Assembly (NCBI GenBank): GCA_025526995.1 | Contig: JAHLKG010000007.1 | Coordinates: forward strand, 62,001-126,000 | Origin: Powellomyces hirtus | Taxonomy: Eukaryota > Chytridiomycota > Chytridiomycetes > Spizellomycetales > Powellomycetaceae | Direction: 5' to 3' | DNA length: 64,000 nucleotides | Shown: positions 30,982 to 42,000 of the stretch, piece by piece | Numbering within the stretch: position 1 is the first letter of the stretch | Layout of the letters: each line of letters begins with the position of its first letter | Position numbers and translations under genes: made by a program | Notes under the pieces: model-generated | The model's input: the letters and a program-made list of their open reading frames with translations, nothing else | Told to the model about the DNA's origin: nothing | Databases searched by the model: none

Positions 30982-32808
30982 TCAGCCCCGATTAGGGGCG
31001 GTCAGCCCCGACACCGAAATGGCCGGGTTTGTGGCTTGAATCGATGTCTCGGACGCGTGTGTCGGTACATTGGACGCGTTTGTCCTTGAGCGAGTTTGAG
31101 TAGCGAAAGCCATTGGGGTTGGCAAGATGTGATACATTCCTTGAACGAGAGGTATGGTGATGTCATTTGTAGTGCCATTGCAGTCTTGAATGATAGGGCT
31201 CTCATCTTCAAAGGTGACCCTCTTTCCATCTTTGGCAAGAGCGGAGACCGAGATGAGAGTTTTGGCAAGTTTCGGAACGTAGAGGACATCAGTGAGAGGT
31301 ACATCTCCATCTGGAAGCTTCAAGATAGCGTTCCCTTTCGCTTCGGCATTGAGAAAGGCATTGTTTCCAAATCTGACGCGCGCTGAGTGCTCTTCGTAGG
31401 ATTCGAGAATGGAAATGTCATTCGTCATGTGCTGTGAGCAGCCCGAATCCAGGTAAGCCAATGTAGTGGCGTTATGTGCTTCTGCAATGTTGGCATTAGC
31501 AGTGGGTTTTAAGGCTTTGACTGCCTTGGCTTTGAGGGGACAATTGAATGGGGTATGTTCATTCGAATTGCATAACCAACAGGGGAAATTCTGTCTCTTC
31601 TTCGAGTCTGTGGTCTTCTTCGCGTCGGTCTTCTTGTGACTTGAGCCGTCTCTCTTTGAAGGTTGGGCTTCAAGCGCAATTTTTTTGCTCTTCTTGGCAA
31701 AACGGTTGTTTGGGTTACTCTTGTTACTTCCATTGTCCAAACGTTTGGCAGCTGCTTGTAGGCCTTCGAGATCTTCGAAACTTTGTGTTCTGACGAGCTC
31801 CGCTTGATGTTCGTTCATGCCTCGAAGGTAAAACCATTTGCAGACTAGAAACGGGATGTCCGAGACGAGTTGACTGGTAATTTTGGTGAACGAGGTATTG
31901 TACTGCGAGATGGTATGGCTTCCTTGTCGCAACCTTTCTAGTTGAGTGAGTAGGACTTTCTCGTGATCAGTTGGTTGATAACGCCGGAGGAATGGTCGCT
32001 TGAAAGTTTGCCAATTTGTGATGGGGTCAGCATTCCCCTTTTCGGCCTCCTTGCAGTAGTTTCGATACCATTGTTTTGCATCGCCAGAGAGCTTGGTGAA
32101 GATGAATGCAAGTTGTTCTTCTTCAAGTACAGATTCGAGGCGAAAGACCACATCGATTTGATCAGTGAAGTCGACGAGTTTCGACAGATTTCCCGTTCCG
32201 TCGAATGTGGTGACTGCATTGATCGCTGATTCAAAGAATTTGAATGATGTGCGCTGGGCTTCACGGTCTTTGCTCTTTCGGCTGCTCGTAGTGCTTTCCG
32301 TTGGGGAAGACGGACGAAAGTGAGGGGCAACTGGGGCTTCAACTTTGCCGTGAGTAATGTGTTGATGTAGGAAAGGGTACTCAGGGCCCGCTTTTGGGCT
32401 TCTCATCGGTGAAACGGCCATAGTATTACCACCAATGTGAGGTCTTTCGTACTTTTCGGATTGTTGATGGGAAGGTGATGTAGCAAGAGGGTTTGAACTA
32501 GTCAATAAAGTCCTCTCCAACTTGTCCATCCGATGGTCGAGCTTTTCGTCGATTTCCATCTTGAACCTCTGCAGAATTTGCATGACAATGTCAGTCGGTA
32601 CTTCGGACGGTACTATTGCCGAGTCTCCATGAATTTCTCCATGATTCATCTCATCCACATCGGCATCTGCGTCGTGGGAATCATGGTAGATCGAGGCATT
32701 GATATTAACGTCCTCTTCAGCATCAGGACCCCGTTGGGCTTCTCGTGTGGCTTGACGGGCTTGTTGGCGGGTCTGCACTCCTTGAATGGGAGATCTTGCA
32801 GTAGGCAT
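30982..32808 (-). CDS. gag: family-1 Gag-protease of the F/B composite
   Basis: An uninterrupted frame of 608 codons from ATG 32808 (MPTARSPIQGVQTR). It covers the gypsy-type Gag (FDGTGNLSKL, AKQWYRNYCKE), CCHC knuckle (CWLCNSNEHTPFNC, near 31570) and protease (LDSGCSQHM, near 31430). It ends within the GC-rich linker (SGLTAPNRG), where a rearranged block separates it from the integrase frame starting around 30909. In A the corresponding linker keeps Gag-PR and integrase in one frame. Confidence 0.85.
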   Translation of the reverse strand: MPTARSPIQGVQTRQQARQATREAQRGPDAEEDVNINASIYHDSHDADADVDEMNHGEIHGDSAIVPSEVPTDIVMQILQRFKMEIDEKLDHRMDKLERTLLTSSNPLATSPSHQQSEKYERPHIGGNTMAVSPMRSPKAGPEYPFLHQHITHGKVEAPVAPHFRPSSPTESTTSSRKSKDREAQRTSFKFFESAINAVTTFDGTGNLSKLVDFTDQIDVVFRLESVLEEEQLAFIFTKLSGDAKQWYRNYCKEAEKGNADPITNWQTFKRPFLRRYQPTDHEKVLLTQLERLRQGSHTISQYNTSFTKITSQLVSDIPFLVCKWFYLRGMNEHQAELVRTQSFEDLEGLQAAAKRLDNGSNKSNPNNRFAKKSKKIALEAQPSKRDGSSHKKTDAKKTTDSKKRQNFPCWLCNSNEHTPFNCPLKAKAVKALKPTANANIAEAHNATTLAYLDSGCSQHMTNDISILESYEEHSARVRFGNNAFLNAEAKGNAILKLPDGDVPLTDVLYVPKLAKTLISVSALAKDGKRVTFEDESPIIQDCNGTTNDITIPLVQGMYHILPTPMAFATQTRSRTNASNVPTHASETSIQATNPAISVSGLTAPNRG

Positions 32809-32922
32809 CTTGACGGTGTCCTCCGTACTTTCTTGGCACTTGAATTTGACGGAAGACTTGTAGTTTACAGGTTTTACGAAGGGAGAATGATTCGAATTCG
32901 ACCGGTCTCAGGGCTCATAACC

Positions 32923-33287
32923 TATTGGAGATATCGGCGTTTCCAGTACTTTATCGGAAATGCAGAGGATTGGCCGAATTCGATGTGGCCTCCAGTAAAC
33001 TTCGTAAAGGGGGTTTACAGAGCTCTTCTGTGATGCAGATGACGATGTAGCGTTGTCAGATGCACGGAGATGTAATGTATGTGAATGTATTTTTGTGTCT
33101 TAAGTCTTATCGGTAATGTTTCACTTCGAGCGTTCTAATCTACTTTTTCTGCAATCACGTGACTGCACGTGATCCAATTCAGCTCTTAGCGTTACCGGTT
33201 TCACGGTCACGCGTTCTAGCCAGAGATTCTAAGTTAGGATCTAATGTAAGGACTAATGTTGGGTACGCAAGGTTCAACATTCCAATA
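32923..33287 (-). repeat. 5' LTR at the right end of the F/B composite
   Basis: 365 bp, TATTGGAGATATC...TTCCAATA, with PBS at 32909-32922 and AGCTG at 33288-33292. Confidence 0.9.
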
Positions 33288-33292
33288 AGCTG

Positions 33293-35330
33293 ACACTCCG
33301 CGAGTAATCACCTCAAACTCTCATCCCAAGGTGGTGATTAACCTCACCTAGGTCTGACATGTTGAACTCAATGTGCAAGGATGCCTTGGTCGTCAAGATT
33401 TCCGATTCCGCCTTTGCAAAGATGAAAAGATTGTCAATGTAGACAAAGATGTACTGCAATGAGTCACTTCCAGATAGAGTTCTGCTGTAGACGGCATTGT
33501 CATTTGCCAGGTGCTTGAATCCCAAGGAGGTCAGTTTCTTGTGAAGTAGGGAATACCATTCGCACAGAGCTTGTTAGAGACCGTAGAGGGCCTTTTGGGG
33601 TGGAAGGATGGTACCGGGCGGACAGCCAGAGCCTCCGGGGCATAGATTAGAATGGTCTCGGTAACAATCCCATTCAGAAATGCTGTTACTACATCCATTT
33701 GATGGCATGTCAAGCCTAGGCTGGCGGCGAGATCAAGAAGGACATGTTGGGTAGCGATCTTGGCAACCAAAGCGTAGGTTTTGTTAAAGTTGATACCGTA
33801 GCGTTGTGCAAAGCCTTTCACAACAAGCCGGGCCTTGTATCGTTGGGGTTGACCATTTAGGTCTTGCTTAATCTTGAATACCCATTTGGTGCAGATGGGC
33901 CGTTGATCATGTGGTAAGGATTTGGGGTTAATGACTTCCCATGTTTCATTGGTGTGAAGGGACTTCAACTCGGCATTTATGGCCTCAGTCCACTTTGGTG
34001 CGTTGTCCAATGAGAGCGCTTGTTTGTAGGTCTGGGGTTCTTTGGTACTTGCAGCCGAAAGAGCGCTCGCCGTCTTCTCATTGATGTAGTCCGCGTAGAC
34101 CATCAAATGATTGACATTTTTGATCAGTTTCCATGTCTTGTCTTCGTCTTCGAATCCCAGCCATTTGCAGAGGAATGTGGGGCCTTCCGGGCCATCACGT
34201 GAGTTGAGAATTTCTTCAACTTCGTAGAGTTCTTTGGACGGGATGTAGTCTTTTGCTAGTTCGAGTGCTGAGGATTCGTCAAACGTTACATCACGAGAAA
34301 TGACTATTTCTTGACAGTTGTCATCCCAACAGCGGTAAGCGCCGTCAAATTCGTAACCGATGAGCTTGAGACGGGTGGCGCGCAGTGCCAATTTTGAGAC
34401 TTGTTTTCTCTGGACAACGTGAACAAAAGCATTGGCCCAAATCACGCAAAGGTGAGAAAGTGAGGGCTCTTCACCGTTGAGCCGTTCGTATGGTAAAATG
34501 TTGTTATTGGACTTGTGGGAGAGGCAATTCCGTAAGTAGACTGATGTAGCCGCTAGCTTGGTCCAGAGTTGTTTCGGGATGCCGTATGAATATTCCAATG
34601 AACAAATGGTGTCAAACAGGGTGAGGTTGAACCTTTCTGCTACACTGTTGGACGGAAGGGAATCTGCAGGGGTGAGTTCAGGCAGGATGCCCTTTTTCGA
34701 AATGGATTCCTTCAGATCGTGATTGACAAACTCCCCACCTTGATCGGAATGAAGTCGTCTGACCCGTTCGTTGGTCTGATTTTCGATTAAGTTGATGAAT
34801 TCAATCAACTTTGCAGTAGATTCACTCTTTGCCTTCAAGAAGAAGATCCATGTGAAGCATGAATAGTCATCGATCACAACAAGGGCAAATTTCTCATCAC
34901 CAACCGCGGGGATGTGCGGGCCGTTTAGGTCGAAATGTAGGCGATTGAGTGGCGTCTTGGACCGTGTCATCGTACCGTTGAATGGTGAGGGCTTCTGCTT
35001 ACCAAACTTGCATCCTTTGCAGACTTTGTTGGTCATTGGGAGCTTGAGTTTCTTCATGTTGTGGGCGCCAGGATTGCCCAAACGGTGATGCCAGAGGGTT
35101 CCTTCGTTGACAGGGGAAAAGGGACCAGAACCAGTCCCAGAAGAGGCCGACAAAGCGGCCAATGCCACGGCTGAGATGGCGGGGGGTCCGGCTGCCCCCT
35201 GCACCACAACCAAAATCATGGCCGGGGGCCCGGCCTCCACAGCTCGAGGGGGGCCAGGTGGGTGGGGTGCCAGCCCACAACCATATTGATTGTGGACCTC
35301 CCCCCCCCCCTCGCACGCCACCAATGTGGC
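33293..35330 (-). pseudogene. pol: family-1 pol of Z: integrase, chromodomain, RT start
   Basis: Minus-strand frame from about 35324: integrase HHRLGNPG (near 35080), CKGCKFGK, D (FDLNGP) near 34925, HSDQGGEF near 34735, AERFN near 34635. The chromodomain is diverged (YEVEEILNSR, FLCKWLGF, DKTWKL; 34118-34230), with the NTWEP motif altered. RT carries the same frameshift as F (to 33531). RT continues at 33525-33313 with YIDN where YVDD is expected, then joins 5880 across the nested insertion. Inactive. Confidence 0.9.
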
Positions 35331-37281
35331 TGGTGCCGGCGTTCCCCAATGGGGCTGGCCAGCCCCGATTTGGGGCAGCCGGCCCCGTGTCTGGAGCAGA
35401 TGGGTGTGATAGGGCTGAGGCTGTGGCTTGAATCGATGTATCGGACGTGTTCGGCACTACATTGGACGTGTTTGTCCATTTTTTGAATTTGGTAGATGTA
35501 TTTTTCAACGTGTGTGCCTGTGTGATTGATGCGTGTGTCCTTGAGCAAGTTTGGGTAACGAAAGCCATTGGAGTTGGTGAGATGTAATACCTTCCTCAAA
35601 CAAGAGGTATGGTGATGTTGTTCATAGTGCCGTTGCAGTCTTGAATGACAGCACTTTCATCTTCAAAGGTAACTCTCTTTCCATCTTTAGCAAGCGCAGA
35701 GCCTGAGATGAGGGTCTTGGCGAGTTTCGGAACATAGAGAACATGGGTGAGAGGTACATCTCCGTCTGAAAGCTTCAATGTGGCGTTCCACTTTGCTTTG
35801 GCATCCAGAAAGGCATTCTTTCCAAATCTGACACAGGTTGTATGTTCTTCATAGGTTTCAAGAATGGAAATGCCATTTGTCATGTGCTAGGAGCAGCCCA
35901 ATCCAGGTATGCCAGGGTAACAGCATTGTGTGCTTCTGCAATGTTGACATTAGCAGCGGGCTTCAAAGCTTTGACAGCCTCGGTCTTGAGGGGACAATTG
36001 ACCGGGGTATGTTCATTTGAATTGCATAACCAACAGAGGAAGTTTTGCTTCTTCTTTGAGTTGGTGGTCTTCTTTGCATCAGTCTTCTTATGACTTGAGC
36101 TGTCTTTCTTCAAGGTTTGGGCTTTGAGCGCAATGTTTTGCTCTTTTTGGCAAAACGGTTGTTCAGGTTACTCATGTTATTTCCATTTTCCAATGGTTGA
36201 GCTGCTGCTTGTAGGCTTTCAAGATCATCAAAGGGTTGGGTTCTGACAAGGGCAGCATGTTGTTGGTTCATTCTTTGAAGGAAGAACCACTTGTATGCCA
36301 GGAAAGGGATCTCTGTGATGAACTGGGTGGTAATCTTTGTGAATGAGGTATTGTAATGCTGAATGGTGTGACAACCTTGCTGTAATCTTTCAAGCTGAGA
36401 TAGTAGGTCTTATTCGTGATCCTGCAGTTGGTAATGTTGGAGGAAAGGTGGCTTGAAAGTTGGTCAATTGATAATAGGAGGATATTTCCCTTCATCACCT
36501 TTCTTGCAGTAGTTCTGGTACCATTGCATCGCCAGTGAGCTTGCCTATACAAAAGAGAGTTGTTCATCTCCAGATACACATTTGAGGTGGAAGACCACAA
36601 CAACCTGATCAACGAAATGGACAAGTTTCAAAACATTTCCCATTCCATTGTACTACATGACTTCATTGAAAATCAAAATTTCAATGAAAGGCGCTGGGCT
36701 TCTTAGTCTTCATTTTGGGTGCTCGTGGTTGTTGTGCTCTCTGTTGGAGAGTGCAGACAAAAGTGAGGGGCAACGGGGGCTTCAACGTCACCGTGAGTAA
36801 CAAGATTTCGAGCAAAGGGGTACTCTGGGCCTGCTTTTGGGCTGTGCATCAGTGAAACCGGTAGGTCTTGCATTGCATATGTTGCAGAGCCATTGTAACC
36901 GCTGATGTGAGTGTTTCCGCTTTTGAACTTTTCGTGTTGATGGGAAGGTGATGTAACAAGAGGATTTGGCGTCATCAACACATTCTTCCCCAACTTCTCC
37001 ATCTGGTGGTCAAACTTTTTGTCCATTCCCATCTTGAAACTCTGCAAAATGTGCAAGACTACATTGGTCTGCGATGCAGACAGTTCTGCTGCCGGTTGGG
37101 TGTGCATTTTCCCAGGATTCATCTCATCCACAACAGCATCTTTGTCGTGGGAATCATGGTAGATTGAGGCTTCATTATTAACGTCTCCTTCAATGGTGGG
37201 ACCCCGTTCAGCATCTTGTATGGCTTGACGGGCTCGTTGGCGGGTCTGCAGTCCCCAGACGGGAGATCTTGCAGCTGGCAT
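35331..37281 (-). pseudogene. gag: family-1 Gag-protease of Z, decayed
   Basis: Pieces in several frames: Gag N terminus 37281-36703 (MPAARSPVWGLQTRQ), a Gag core with stops about 36624-36268, the zinc knuckle region about 36113-35880 (CWLCNSNEHTPVNC), protease remnants about 35883-35596 and a linker about 35568-35000. At least four breaks. Divergence from A-F is clearly higher than among those copies. Confidence 0.85.
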
Positions 37282-37396
37282 CTTGACGGTGTGCTTGGTA
37301 CTTTCTTGGCACTTGATTTTGACAAGACTTGTAGTTTCCAGGTTTTACAAAGGGAGAGTGTTTCAAATTCAACCGGTGTTCTCAAGGCTCATAATC

Positions 37397-37762
37397 TATT
37401 GGAGATATCAGCGTTTCCAGTACTTTATCGGAAATGCAGAGGATTGGCCGAATTCAAGTCAGGCTGCTTGGATTGCCTTTGTATGGGGGTTCCAGAGCTC
37501 TTCTGTGATGCAGATGACGGCGTAGCATTGTCAGATGCATGGAGATGTATGTATGGGAACGTATTTCTATGTCTTAGTCATATTGGTAATGTCTTGCTTG
37601 TTGAGCGGTCTTATCTAACTTTTCTTCAATCACGTGATCGCATGTGATCCAATTCAGCCCTTAGCATTACCAGTATAAAGGTCACGTGTTCTGCACTGAG
37701 ATTCCAAGTTAGGATCTAATGTAAGGACTAGCTTTGAGTACGCAAAGTTCAACATTCCAATA
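37397..37762 (-). repeat. 5' LTR of Z
   Basis: 366 bp, diverged, TATTGGAGATATC...CATTCCAATA. The adjoining PBS is mutated (GATTATGAGCCTTG on the minus strand, 37383-37396). Confidence 0.9.
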
Positions 37763-38015
37763 GAGGATGCCATATGAGTGTTCAAAAGAGCAAATTGTGT
37801 CAAACAGGGTGAGAGATTAAACCTTTCTGCTACACTGTTAGATGAATTCTTTCAGATGGTGAACAAACTCGCTCCCTTGATCAGAATGATGTTGTCTGGC
37901 CCATTCGTTGGTCTTTTTTTTGATGAAGTTGATGAATTCAATCAATTTCGCCATAGATTCACTCTTTGTCCTTAAGCAGAAGATCCATGTGAGGTGTGAA
38001 TAGTCATTGATCACT
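37763..38015 (-). pseudogene. family-1 integrase remnant 'W'
   Basis: Minus-strand homology to the integrase core of A around the third catalytic residue and upstream (A about 8665-8955). Heavily diverged with internal deletions. It is interrupted on its left by the 5' LTR of Z and stops at GATCAC on the right. Confidence 0.75.
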
Positions 38016-38410
38016 GTGAAACGGAATGTATTTATGGGTCTTCAGTTTGGTTTTGGTAGTTAGTGCCATGTCCTTGTACTACACTTGTGCGATGCTGGAT
38101 GTGCAGGGTCTGGTTGGCACGTGCAGCATTTTCTAGTATGGCAACACATGAGTATATAAACAGGTGGACCCCAGGGTCCCGCAGGAAAAGAACAGAATTG
38201 TTTACACACCCACTACTGCGGTACACTAGAGGACGTATCTTGCCTAGGCCTATATGCAGAGGCATATAGTCAAGTACTGAGGATAGAGGTACTCATACAG
38301 AGCACGCATCTACTCTTCCCCTCACCACCAGGCATATCCTTGAGCCTCCACACATAGCTGAACTCACCCAAAAGCCATGTTGGTATCCAAGGTGTGTATA
38401 ATGTATAATG
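38016..38410. other. unassigned 0.4-kb block with TATA-like box
   Basis: Begins TGTGAAACGG immediately after W ends and runs to a family-4 LTR start. It contains TATATAAA at 38153-38160 and a GGACCC/GGGTCC inverted repeat soon after. It could be part of an LTR of an unrecognised element, but no CA end or target duplication was found. Confidence 0.35.
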
Positions 38411-38513
38411 TGTTGGAGTTTGTATCTCTGCCTGTAGGCACCCGATCCCCAGACTGAGGGCAGCATTGAATAGCGAGGGTTGTGCGGCAGCCAAAGAGTC
38501 TTTTTGGAGTTAG
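38411..38513 (+). repeat. diverged family-4 LTR, part 1
   Basis: TGTTGGAGTTTGTATC... aligns with family-4 LTRs (TGCTGGAGTCTGTATC...). It is interrupted by element H at GTTAG and resumes at 43858-43904, where it is joined directly to RT sequence of copy I. Confidence 0.85.
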
Positions 38514-39013
38514 TGTTGAGACGTCTTGACATCTACAAACAGGAACTCAGCATACCAGATAGGTTGCTAGGTTGTTGTCAAGACTTGCAGAGGGTCTGAA
38601 GGTGCTTCCCAAGGTAGGGAAGGTCGCCTGTAGTGTTTGGCAGAGTGTACTAGACAAGTAGAGTGTGTTGGACTGTTATTATATTAGTTGGGGATGCCCA
38701 GAGGGCGTCCTTTTATAACAATTTGGATCAGAGTACATGTGTAGTGACAATCTAACTGTGCCCTAGCTTGGCCAAGACGGCCCTGGCCTGGCCTAGTATT
38801 GTTCCCAATCACAGGGTGTCTTTTTGCCTTTTCTTGGCGCTTCTATCAGCGCTCCAGACGTGTTCTAGGCCTTCCCAGGCCCTCTCCAGCTATTCTGGAT
38901 CGTTCTAGACCATTCTGGACCAGTCCAGACCATTCTAGACACAAGTGGATGTCCTCCCACATGTCCCGTGTGCTCTAAGTCCTCCCAGAAGCGCCCACAG
39001 GTAGATTCCAACA
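38514..39013 (-). repeat. 3' LTR of H
   Basis: 500 bp. On the minus strand a TTATAAAA promoter-like box lies at 38711-38718. Confidence 0.97.
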
Positions 39014-39020
39014 CTCCCAC

Positions 39021-42000
39021 TCACGAAACATGTTTTGTGATCCCACAGGCGTCCCTCAGTTTCAAGAACTGATCCCTAGCCAGTGGTTTTGTCAAGATGT
39101 CTGCAACCATGTCCTGAGTCGAGAGATACTCTAATGCAATCTCCAAGCGTCCTAGTGCTTCTCTGATAAAGTGGTACCTCACTTCAATGTGTTTGGTGCT
39201 GGCATGCAATGTCGGGTTCTTAGCAAGAGCGATGGCACCCTGGTTGTCCTCAAAGAGCATTGTGGGTCCATCCTGCTTGAATCCAAGCTCCCCTGCAAGC
39301 AGACGAAGCCAAACAGCTTCCTTGGTGCACTGGGCTAGTGCCATGTACTCTGCTTCCGTGCTTGAAAGAGCTACAGTGGTCTGCCGCTTGGATTGCCAGG
39401 TGATAGGCCCGTTGAACATGAAGATGAATCCAGTGGTTGATCTCCTTGTGTCCAAACATCCAGCATAGTCGGAATCCGAGTATCCAACCAGCTTCCTAGG
39501 CTCAGAGACATTCTCTTTGCCTCCCAGAAGGATTCCAAGTTCGCTTGTGCCCTTCAGGTATCTGATGATCCGCTTGGCAGCACTCCAATGCTCCTTTCCA
39601 GGCTTTGCAAGGTACTTGGACACAATTCCAACTGCAGCAGCAATGTCAGGGCGTGTTCCTAGCATGGCATAGATCAAACTGCCCACTGCATTCCTGTATG
39701 GCACAGAGCTCATCTCCAGCTCCTCCGTCTCATTCTGAGGTGCCATGTTGTTTCTGAGGTGCAGTCCATGTTCCATAGGCGTGGCATGAACCTTGGCATC
39801 TCCCATGTTGAATTTCGAAACGACCTCTTCAACATACTTCTTCTGAGACAACCAGATGGTGCGGGTGCTTCTGCTCCGTCTGATGTGAATCCCAAGGAAG
39901 TAATTCAGCTCTCCAAGGTCTGTCATCTCAAAAGCTCGCCTCAGCTCCTTCTTGACATCCCCCAGCTGTTCCTTGCTTGATGAGGCCACAATGAGGTCGT
40001 CCACATAGATCAGAATGTACTCTGTTGTCCCATTCTGACTCCTGTAGTACATGCAAGGCTCTGCAGTCGACTGCACAAAGCCCATAGACTTCAGTTTGTG
40101 GTCTATCTTGTGGTTGAAGCGCCTTGCTGATTGCTTGAGGCCGTAGAGGGGTCTCCCAAGCTTGCAGACCCGTCCTGGATGCTTGGAATCCTCAAAGCCC
40201 TCCGGTTGGCGCATGTAGATCACATAGTCCAGATCCCCTTGCAAGAATGCTGTCTTCACGTCCATCTGATGTGCCTCCAAGTCATCTGTGGCAATGATGG
40301 AGAACAGCAGTCTCATGGGACCAAACTTGGCAACAGGAGCAAACGTCTCCTGATAGTCCAATCCCTCTCTCTGAGAGAATCCCTTGGCAACAAGTCTTGC
40401 CTTGTATCTGTCAAGCTCTCCTGTGTCCTTCAGCTTTCGTTTGAAGACCCACTTGCATCCAATAGCTTTTCTGCCCGTTGGCAGATCCACAAGTTGCCAT
40501 GTCCCATTCTTGGCAAGAGCATCCATCTCTTCCTGAGCAGCCTGACGCCATTGTGAAGCATCTGGCATGGTCTGGCTCTCCTTGTAGCTTGTGGGCTCGT
40601 TTGAGACAAAGGAGACAGCATAGGCAACTGCAGCAACGTTTGCAGCGTTGCTTGAAGCCTTCCACCACTCTCCTGGCGGCTTCCTGAGTCTTTTGGGGGT
40701 TGGAGAAGGCTCTGCAGCACTCTCATAGTCAGAGGACGGCTCAGGGGTCCGTTCCCTCATGTTCTCCTCTCCCTCTGACATGGCTGTGTCCTCAGAGTCG
40801 TCACTGACATCCTGCAGCTCGTCACTGACATCCTGCAGCTCGTCACTGACATCCTGCAGCTTCATTTCGGGCCCAATTCCCACTTCCAGGCTCTCAGCAG
40901 GCACTTGGGGCGTCTGAGCAGACTGGAGGGATGGAATGAAGCTCTTCTCATCGAATTTGACACTTCTGGAGAACAGGATCTTCTTAGTCTGTATGTCCAT
41001 AAGCCGGTATTCCTTGCTGTGGGAGCTATACCCCAGCATGATGCACTTGACAGCAGCATCATCCAGCTTCTGGCGCTTGTTGGGTTGAATGTAGGCATAG
41101 GCAATGCATCCAAACGTCCTCAAATGTCCCAGAGATGGTGGGATACCAAGGAACATCTCATAAGGCGTCTTGGGGCATGCAACAGTGGGAGATCTGTTCC
41201 TCAGATAGACTGCTGTCATGATTGCTTCTCCCCAGAAACGCTTGTCCAAGCCTGACTGCTTCAACAAACATCTCCCCATCTCCACAAGGGTACGGTTGGC
41301 TCGTTCAGCAACACCATTTTGCTGTGGAGTATTTACTGAACTCCTCTGATGCTGTGTGCCCTTCTCCTTGAAGTGGTCCCTTAGCAAGTTGCTCATGTAC
41401 TCGCCTCCTGGGTCGGATCTGACAGCTTTGATCTGCTTTCCATGTAGGGGGACAAGTGCTGCTTCCAGCTCCTGATAGTGCCTAGCAACTTCTCCCTTGG
41501 TCTTCATAAGGCAAACATGGAAATATCTTGTCTTGTCATCAATGAATGTGACAAAATAGCGATATCCAGTGATCGTGGGTGGTTCAACTGGTCCCCAGAC
41601 ATCTGTGTGGATCAATCCCAGCTTCTCTGATGCTCTGGAGGCCTGTGCCTTGGGGAATGGCGCTCTGCTTGCTTTGCTGAGTGCACAAGTGTCACAAATG
41701 CTCAAGCTCCCACTAGTTTGAACGCCCTTGGCAAGCTTGGTGAGCCTTCCAATGTCTGCAACGTTCAAATGGCCGAGTCTCTGATGCCATAGGGACAAGT
41801 CCTGACTTGTTGTGTCCCTTCCAACATTGTGGGCAATCCCAGCATTTGCCTGCCCATGTGTTGTCTCGAATGTGTAGACAAATTGGTTCTCTTTGGCAAG
41901 GAAAGCCATCCCATCCTTTGCAATGATCCGAGCAGCCTGTGGTCCCACTTCAAAACAAGCTCCAGCTTTGGCAAGGCGAGCCAGTGATAGGAGGTTCTTG

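Larger units (their letters stand above)
27605..33287 (-). mobile_element. family-1 copia element 'F' (3' end) joined to the 5' end of B
   Basis: A 3' LTR (27605-27976), internal region and 5' LTR (32923-33287) read as one full-length element. But the 3' LTR sits in the gypsy fragment (flank AGATC), whereas the 5' LTR is followed by AGCTG, the target duplication paired with the left end of copy B at 5876-5880. The simplest reading is a recombinant: 3' part from a copy in the gypsy fragment, 5' part from B. Confidence 0.7.
5579..37762 (-). mobile_element. old family-1 copia element 'Z', split by a 27-kb nested insertion
   Basis: Z survives as 5579-5880 (truncated 3' LTR plus an RT fragment) and 33293-37762 (rest of RT, integrase, gag and 5' LTR). 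The two parts join cleanly in homologous family-1 RT sequence across the 5-bp target duplication AGCTG (5876-5880, 33288-33292). Z is much more diverged from copies A-F than they are from each other and carries several frameshifts. Its 5' LTR is followed by GAGGATGCC, part of another family-1 integrase (W). Confidence 0.85.
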
